Origin: Dioscorea cayenensis subsp. rotundata
Lineage: Eukaryota > Streptophyta > Magnoliopsida > Dioscoreales > Dioscoreaceae
DNA length: 64,000 nt
Assembly (NCBI RefSeq): GCF_009730915.1
Contig: NC_052475.1
Span: 31,929,016-31,993,015 of the forward strand
Direction: 5' to 3'
This document shows positions 62,560 to 64,000 of the stretch, one piece after another. Both the position numbers and the translations under genes were made by a program. The notes beneath the pieces are model-generated. The model did not search any database. It saw only the letters and a program-made list of their open reading frames with translations, and was not told the DNA's origin. Position 1 is the first letter of the stretch. Each line of letters begins with the position of its first letter.

Positions 62560-63829
62560 TGTTATTTTGTACCAAATAAGCTTACCGAACTGATTATATG
62601 AATGATTATTAATGCTTAACTATATTCCTGAATTTATAACAATATTACTTGTAATTTTGTTATGATTTCTTTTTTTTTTTCCCCTTAAAAATTTATGATT
62701 TATCTATTTTTTTTAATAAATTATATCAAAATTGATTTGAATGGACATGGGTGAGCTGAGAAACCAATTAATTAACTGGAATTAACCTATTTTGTTCAAA
62801 GAATATCACTTATTTAGAGTGAATACTACTTTTTTATTAATAATTATTTTTTATTGTTGAGTCATATGAGTCCTATAAAAAAAGATAGACATCTTCTAGC
62901 TGGTGGTTATTTTTTTATATATAAAATAAGGATTCGATTTAAAAGCTAAATTTATTTGAGCTTTTAGCCATCATAAAAATAATGAAATTACTCTCCTCTA
63001 TAATTAAAAAAAAAATGATTTAGAAAAAATTTATTCAAAAAACCTATTATATAAATATATCACTACTTATTTCAAAGTACTGATTTCTTGTAAATCATGA
63101 TTTTTTTAAAGCATAGTAGTAAATCATGTGTGAAAATGGTCTTCTTGTTTATTTATGAAATATTAGAAAAAAAATCGATAAACCATAAAGCCCAGGATTT
63201 AAGCACTAGTTTCATGATATTTTTAAGAAATAAATAATAATAGATGAACGTTAGTCCAGTGGTAATTACTGTGTTGGGATTTAGATGTTTCAATTTTGAG
63301 CATCTCTGTAGGAGTTCTGTATGAAAAATATCCCGAGTTCTCCCATCTAGGGTTATATGACAAGGGAATTTATTTTTAAAAAGTTATTTAAGGTACCGTA
63401 ATTGATGCACCTCTACGCTTTGCATATCTATCTTTTAATTTAATACTTGTTGTTTTTTTATTAAAAAAATAAATACATGAAAAAAATTAATAATAGACGA
63501 GTACGATAAAGTCTTTAGGATCATCAAATTTTATTTTATTTTTTTAAATATAAATAAGTCATAAATTTGAATTATTAATTTTTTTAAATTAAGGAGAAAA
63601 ATAAAATACCAACTGATATAAATATAGTGTACTCTATTAATTTTGTTTTTTTAAAAATTTTAAGTAAAAGCATCAAACAGGGATATATAACGTTACATAG
63701 GATATACAACGTTATATATATATATATTCTATTTTAAAAAGTGATTTTTGAACTAATTAAATGAGCATTTTTCTTAATTTTGATTGTGATATGTGTAAAA
63801 AGGTATTTTTTTATTGTTTTTAATTAATT
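62560..63829. other. Subtilase 3' flank and spacer
   Basis: AT-rich. Around 63240-63375 the sequence gttagtccagtggtaattac fits a Pol III A box and could start another tRNA-derived SINE, but no clear B box, second copy or duplication was found. TA tract at 63714-63725. No gene. Confidence 0.4.
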
Positions 63830-64000
63830 NNNNNNNNNNNNNNNNNNNNNNNNNNNNNNNNNNNNNNNNNNNNNNNNNNNNNNNNNNNNNNNNNNNNNNN
63901 NNNNNNNNNNNNNNNNNNNNNNNNNNNNNNNNNNNNNNNNNNNNNNNNNNNNNNNNNNNNNNNNNNNNNNNNNNNNNNNNNNNNNNNNNNNNNNNNNNNN
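63830..64000. other. Assembly gap (N)
   Basis: The last 171 positions are undetermined bases. Confidence 1.

Overview
The window is nuclear DNA of a flowering plant. It is very AT-rich, has spliced GT-AG genes with long introns, and is crowded with plant SINEs, L1-type LINE fragments, MITEs, hAT elements and solo LTRs. The plant-specific families present (HMA/HIPP proteins, RGLG ubiquitin ligase, SBT5 subtilase, mL46) fit this. The Pik-like HMA genes suggest a monocot, possibly a non-grass one such as a yam, but the species cannot be fixed from sequence alone. The last 171 bases are an N gap.

Layout: (1) 1.68-3.62 kb, plus strand: a DUF2431/BMT5-like Rossmann-fold gene ending in six 25-residue tandem repeats. 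(2) 8.2-40.1 kb, all minus strand: a tandem array of small three-exon heavy-metal-associated (HMA) domain genes. Five are intact (8195-8819, 11521-12075, 20651-21208, 29727-30358, 39477-40138). There are two pseudogenes (about 15.6-15.9 kb and 19.29-19.58 kb), a relic of exon 2 (32.75 kb), and several copied pieces of HMA flanks without a gene (for example 27.4-28.3 kb). Between them lie four minus-strand LINE fragments, two Mutator-like MITEs, Tourist-like MITEs, GC-rich hAT elements and a solo LTR. (3) 42.6-45.7 kb, minus: an RGLG-type RING E3 ligase with a copine-like vWA domain, 11 coding exons. (4) 49.3-53.96 kb, minus: mitochondrial ribosomal protein mL46, 6 coding exons, with TE insertions in two introns. 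(5) 55.6-56.7 kb: an LTR-like fossil. (6) 58.07-62.56 kb, plus: an SBT5-type subtilase with 11 exons, whose last exon carries two apparent compensating 1-bp indels.

The array is the main interest. The HMA proteins share a 9-nt first coding exon (MGK or MVK), a 79-nt second exon and one 3' exon. Their HMA domain has lost the metal-binding CxxC motif (DDKKRSKA-like in its place). It closely resembles the HMA domain integrated in the rice immune receptor Pik-1 and the small HMA host proteins bound by blast AVR-Pik effectors. Most copies end in a prenylation CaaX box. Copies differ mainly in the charged linker and tail (Lys/Glu, poly-Gln, poly-Asn, Tyr/Pro- or Cys-rich), and one copy has lost the CaaX box. 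Subfamilies alternate along the array (A, B, pseudogene, A-pseudogene, A, B, relic, C), which suggests block duplication followed by decay. The DUF2431 gene lies beside the array; an Arabidopsis protein named HIPP41 is remembered as combining DUF2431 with the HIPP family, so this neighbourhood may not be accidental.
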